In this document: in pieces, positions 61,744 through 64,000 of the stretch
How the letters are laid out: every line of letters begins with the position of its first letter
Numbering within the stretch: position 1 is the first letter of the stretch
Origin: Chitinophaga polysaccharea
GTDB taxonomy: Bacteria; Bacteroidota; Bacteroidia; Chitinophagales; Chitinophagaceae
Direction: 5' to 3'
Assembly (NCBI RefSeq): GCF_902150045.1
Contig: NZ_CABFVU010000001.1
Span: 62,001-126,000, forward strand
DNA length: 64,000 nt
Program-made: the position numbers and the translations under genes
The notes under the pieces: model-generated
What the model saw: the letters and a program-made list of their open reading frames with translations, nothing else
Told to the model about the DNA's origin: nothing
Database searches by the model: none

Positions 61744-63732
61744 TCACCTGGGCACAAATAATACCGCATCTGCCGCCACAATCCCCTCTGTTTTGTGATT
61801 ACCTATTTCCACATAGGCGCCGGTACCGGCCTTCAGCTGGTAGGTGCCCAGGCTTACCCATTCTCCCGATGTTTGCCCCTCTACTTTTATACTGGCTGCT
61901 GTAATTTCTACTTCTTTCACTGTGCTGCCATCAAACACCTTTACATGCGCATTGCCATCCAAACCGGGCAGGCGGGGCACATAGGTAAATACTTCATACT
62001 TACCGGCCCGCTCAATGGCCGGTGAAAAGCGCGCTGATTTGGGTACCGCCCCTTTGCTGTCGTCCGTGAGCATAGTAGGGCCATAACAGCCATGCACCAT
62101 TTTTTTCCAGTCCCCTTTCACCGTTACATGCTGGGCATCGTTGTCGTCCACCAGTATTTCGGCAGGACTGTTATCTGCCAGCGGATTAGTGCGCAGCATA
62201 GTCTGCACTTTCTGTACATCTGCTTCCTGTACGGGAACACGCTGATCGATGGATACCACTGCTGCTGTGGCAGCGGACTGCGCCAGCACCATAAACACCG
62301 GCTCCATACGGATAGAGCCATAGGCAATATGCGAGGCCGATAAACAAACCGGTACCAGCACATTTTTTGCGTCTTCCGGCTTTGGGATAATAGACCTGTA
62401 AGATACCGGGTATGGCCCGAAGCCCCCTTTCTGCACATCTCCCTCATTTTTCACCATCCCATTTACCACTATGCGCTGGCAGTTATGGGAGTCCATTGTA
62501 TAAGCGGCCATCCCCACGGCATCATTTACTTTTTCCCGGCCTTCGCAATTGGCCTGGGTCATCACGTAAGCGCCTATCATACGTCTTGCTTCACGTATAT
62601 ACAGCTGCGGCGACCAGTGCCCATTGTCGGTGTACTCATCTTTCGGGTATCCCCATTGCAACATTTCCTTACGGAGATGGGCGGGTATCCGTTCATCATG
62701 CCCTATAAAATATAGCAGCCCTTTAGTATAAAGCTCGTGCTCACGTACGATCTCTTTCCGGGTAGCGGGATCTGCTTCCGGGTAGTTGTAGTTCGTCCCG
62801 ATCATATCAGTGGAAAAAGCCCCGTAATTGTTGATGTCCGTTTTCCCGTTGGGCATGAGGTCTATCTTGAGATTGGGTTTCAGCGCTTCCGGTTTGGTGG
62901 CGTTCAGGAGACGGATCAGGAGCTCATAGCGCGACGGATCATAGTCTTCCGGTTTGGTAATAGGAATACGGTTTTCCGGGCGGTTGCTCAGGCATATCCT
63001 GAAATTATACGCCTGTACCTTTTTATCGCCGGAGCCTTGCGCTGCCAGCGTTTCGCTGCTGATACCCCATAACAGTCCGCTTTCAGGCTTGCCTGGTATT
63101 TTGTACGGGTCCACCCCATCGGGGAACTGGTGTTTATCGAGGAGCTGCACGCCGTTATAGGTTTCCTGGTACTGCGCGTTGGCTTCCCGGCCTATTGTAT
63201 AGGAGATACCGGCTTTTGCCATCAGGTCGCCTTCATAGGAGCAATCTATAAACATTTTGGCTTTCACCACCTGGGCAGCGGGGCCGTCTACTGTTATTTC
63301 CGTAACATACCCGTTTTGTTTTACTGCCTTGCTGATAGTATACCCATAAAGTACCTCTACGCCGGCAGCTTTGATATACTGCTGGAAGATAGCCTCCGCA
63401 ACGTGAGGCTCAAAGATCCACTGTTCCAGTTTCCCGTAATGGGCGCCGATCCGGCGGTAAAAATCGCGCGATAACCCGGTGATGGCATATTTGTTACCAA
63501 TATCGGTATAGCCCAATCCACCGGATGTAAGGCCTCCCAGGTGTTTTTCCGGTGATACCAGCAATACTGTTTTGTGTAACTGTTTTGCCGTATAAGCTGC
63601 TATTACCCCCGCAGAGGTGCCGCCGTATACGCAGATATCCACCTCCCTGGGAGGAGCCATAAATCCGTAACTGCCAAGCGGAAGGAGATAAGCTGTACAT
63701 AAAACGAGGATAGAAAAGAGTTTGATTTTCAT
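61744..63732 (-). CDS. FAD-dependent oxidoreductase with C-terminal golvesin-like domain, exported
   Basis: After a signal peptide (to about residue 24) comes the dinucleotide loop VDICVYGGTSAGVIAAYTAK and HLGGLTSGGLGYTD, as in PF12831-type FAD oxidoreductases. CSYEGDLMAKAGISY and the segment with YIREARRMIGAYVMTQANCE are also typical. The last 130 residues (AGKYEVFTYVPRLPGLDGNA, then GEWVSLGTYQLKAGTGAYVE) match golvesin/xanthan-lyase-like beta domains that bind sugars. It may oxidise a glycan component in the periplasm. Its own ECF-type promoter ties it to the downstream sigma-FecR-SusCD locus. Confidence 0.85.
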   Translation of the reverse strand: MKIKLFSILVLCTAYLLPLGSYGFMAPPREVDICVYGGTSAGVIAAYTAKQLHKTVLLVSPEKHLGGLTSGGLGYTDIGNKYAITGLSRDFYRRIGAHYGKLEQWIFEPHVAEAIFQQYIKAAGVEVLYGYTISKAVKQNGYVTEITVDGPAAQVVKAKMFIDCSYEGDLMAKAGISYTIGREANAQYQETYNGVQLLDKHQFPDGVDPYKIPGKPESGLLWGISSETLAAQGSGDKKVQAYNFRICLSNRPENRIPITKPEDYDPSRYELLIRLLNATKPEALKPNLKIDLMPNGKTDINNYGAFSTDMIGTNYNYPEADPATRKEIVREHELYTKGLLYFIGHDERIPAHLRKEMLQWGYPKDEYTDNGHWSPQLYIREARRMIGAYVMTQANCEGREKVNDAVGMAAYTMDSHNCQRIVVNGMVKNEGDVQKGGFGPYPVSYRSIIPKPEDAKNVLVPVCLSASHIAYGSIRMEPVFMVLAQSAATAAVVSIDQRVPVQEADVQKVQTMLRTNPLADNSPAEILVDDNDAQHVTVKGDWKKMVHGCYGPTMLTDDSKGAVPKSARFSPAIERAGKYEVFTYVPRLPGLDGNAHVKVFDGSTVKEVEITAASIKVEGQTSGEWVSLGTYQLKAGTGAYVEIGNHKTEGIVAADAVLFVPR

Positions 63733-63777
63733 ACGTGAATAAATAACCGCCCTTTGGAAGACCGCTATATGTATAAA

Positions 63778-63803
63778 GACGGAAAAAAATGTAACAGGAA
63801 TGC
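63778..63803 (-). promoter_or_regulatory. ECF-type promoter before the FAD oxidoreductase gene
   Basis: On the minus strand GCATTC (63803-63798), 16 nt, then CGTC (63781-63778) followed by TTTAT. It differs from the other two copies at one base of the -35 element. The start codon is about 46 bp downstream. Confidence 0.6.
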
Positions 63804-63837
63804 GTCTGCATGAAAAAAAATTATGACAGCCGCTTAG

Positions 63838-63845
63838 TATCTTTG
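63838..63845 (+). promoter_or_regulatory. -7 promoter element of folD
   Basis: TATCTTTG matches TAnnTTTG and lies 28 bp before the folD start. No TTG is present at the usual upstream distance. Confidence 0.45.
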
Positions 63846-63873
63846 TGATCTTCTACAAGATAAACACCTGCAT

Positions 63874-64000
63874 ATGACAGCTACGACAATACTGCTCGAC
63901 GGAAAAGCATTATCCAAACAAATGGAAGCGGAATTAAAGACCAGGGTGCAGCGCATCATTGAAAAAACGGGGGTAGTGCCGGTACTGGCCACCATCCTTG
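63874..64000 (+). CDS. folD: Bifunctional methylenetetrahydrofolate dehydrogenase/cyclohydrolase (N-terminal part)
   Basis: The first 42 codons read MTATTILLDGKALSKQMEAE and continue with VPVLATIL at the edge of the window. This is the FolD N terminus, with the LDGKxxS start and VPxLAxI(L) strand. FolD interconverts methylene-, methenyl- and formyl-tetrahydrofolate in the cytoplasm. The gene runs off the right edge. It is divergent from the FAD oxidoreductase gene. Confidence 0.88.
   Translation, partial: MTATTILLDGKALSKQMEAELKTRVQRIIEKTGVVPVLATIL

Noticed and set aside
1-64000. CRISPR arrays, tRNA or rRNA genes, and IS transposases
   Set aside because: No regularly spaced repeats, tRNA-like cloverleaf text, rRNA segments or transposase motifs were seen on reading the gaps. 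A covariance-model search was not possible here.

Overview
The window reads as a Bacteroidota chromosome, most likely Chitinophaga or a close relative in the Chitinophagaceae. The grounds are two SusC/SusD pairs each with its own ECF sigma factor and FecR-type anti-sigma factor, promoters of the TTG-N19-21-TAnnTTTG type, no Shine-Dalgarno-led starts, many beta-barrel and lipoprotein genes, and DUF families common in that family. No tRNA, rRNA, CRISPR array or DNA transposase was seen. The only mobile element is a group II intron present in two copies.

Layout. 1-12.5 kb: end of an ABC-2 permease gene, a TonB-dependent receptor, an AraC regulator, a cupin, a DinB protein, a CzcA-type metal efflux operon in which the RND pump is fused to its TolC partner, and small TPR and DUF3606 proteins. 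12.5-18.9 kb: NmrA reductase, GH43-like protein, a membrane protein fused to a P-loop ATPase, a PAS-LuxR regulator, a candidate non-coding RNA of about 230 nt, and a beta-lactamase-fold hydrolase. 18.9-25.1 kb: a decaying stretch with remnants of five genes, one enzyme gene that has apparently lost its catalytic-lysine segment, an intact ECF sigma operon and a few intact genes. 25.1-28.8 kb: ECF42-type sigma factor with its YCII partner, and a GNAT acetyltransferase fused to a Mod-type DNA methyltransferase.

28.9-42.5 kb is the most coherent system. A LacI repressor gene is followed by GH172, an aldehyde dehydrogenase, an SDR sugar dehydrogenase, a UxaA-type dehydratase, a DUF6786 lipoprotein, an FAH-fold enzyme and a FucP-type transporter on the plus strand. 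A GH116-like enzyme and an unknown secreted protein face them on the minus strand. Together they spell a non-phosphorylating (Weimberg-type) route from a sugar shaped like D-arabinose or L-fucose to 2-oxoglutarate, with the GH172 releasing the sugar. Near-identical palindromes (GCTTAAACGTTTAAGC type) lie before the LacI gene and before both operons.

42.6-63.7 kb holds two sigma-FecR-SusC-SusD loci. In both, a group II intron sits directly after the TGA stop of susD. The first copy is full length with a nonsense codon in its reverse transcriptase; the second has lost 845 bp. In the second locus three matching promoters (GSATTC-N16-CGTCTTTAT) precede the sigma gene, the FecR gene and an upstream FAD-dependent oxidoreductase gene, which suggests a self-activating regulon. 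The window ends in the start of folD.
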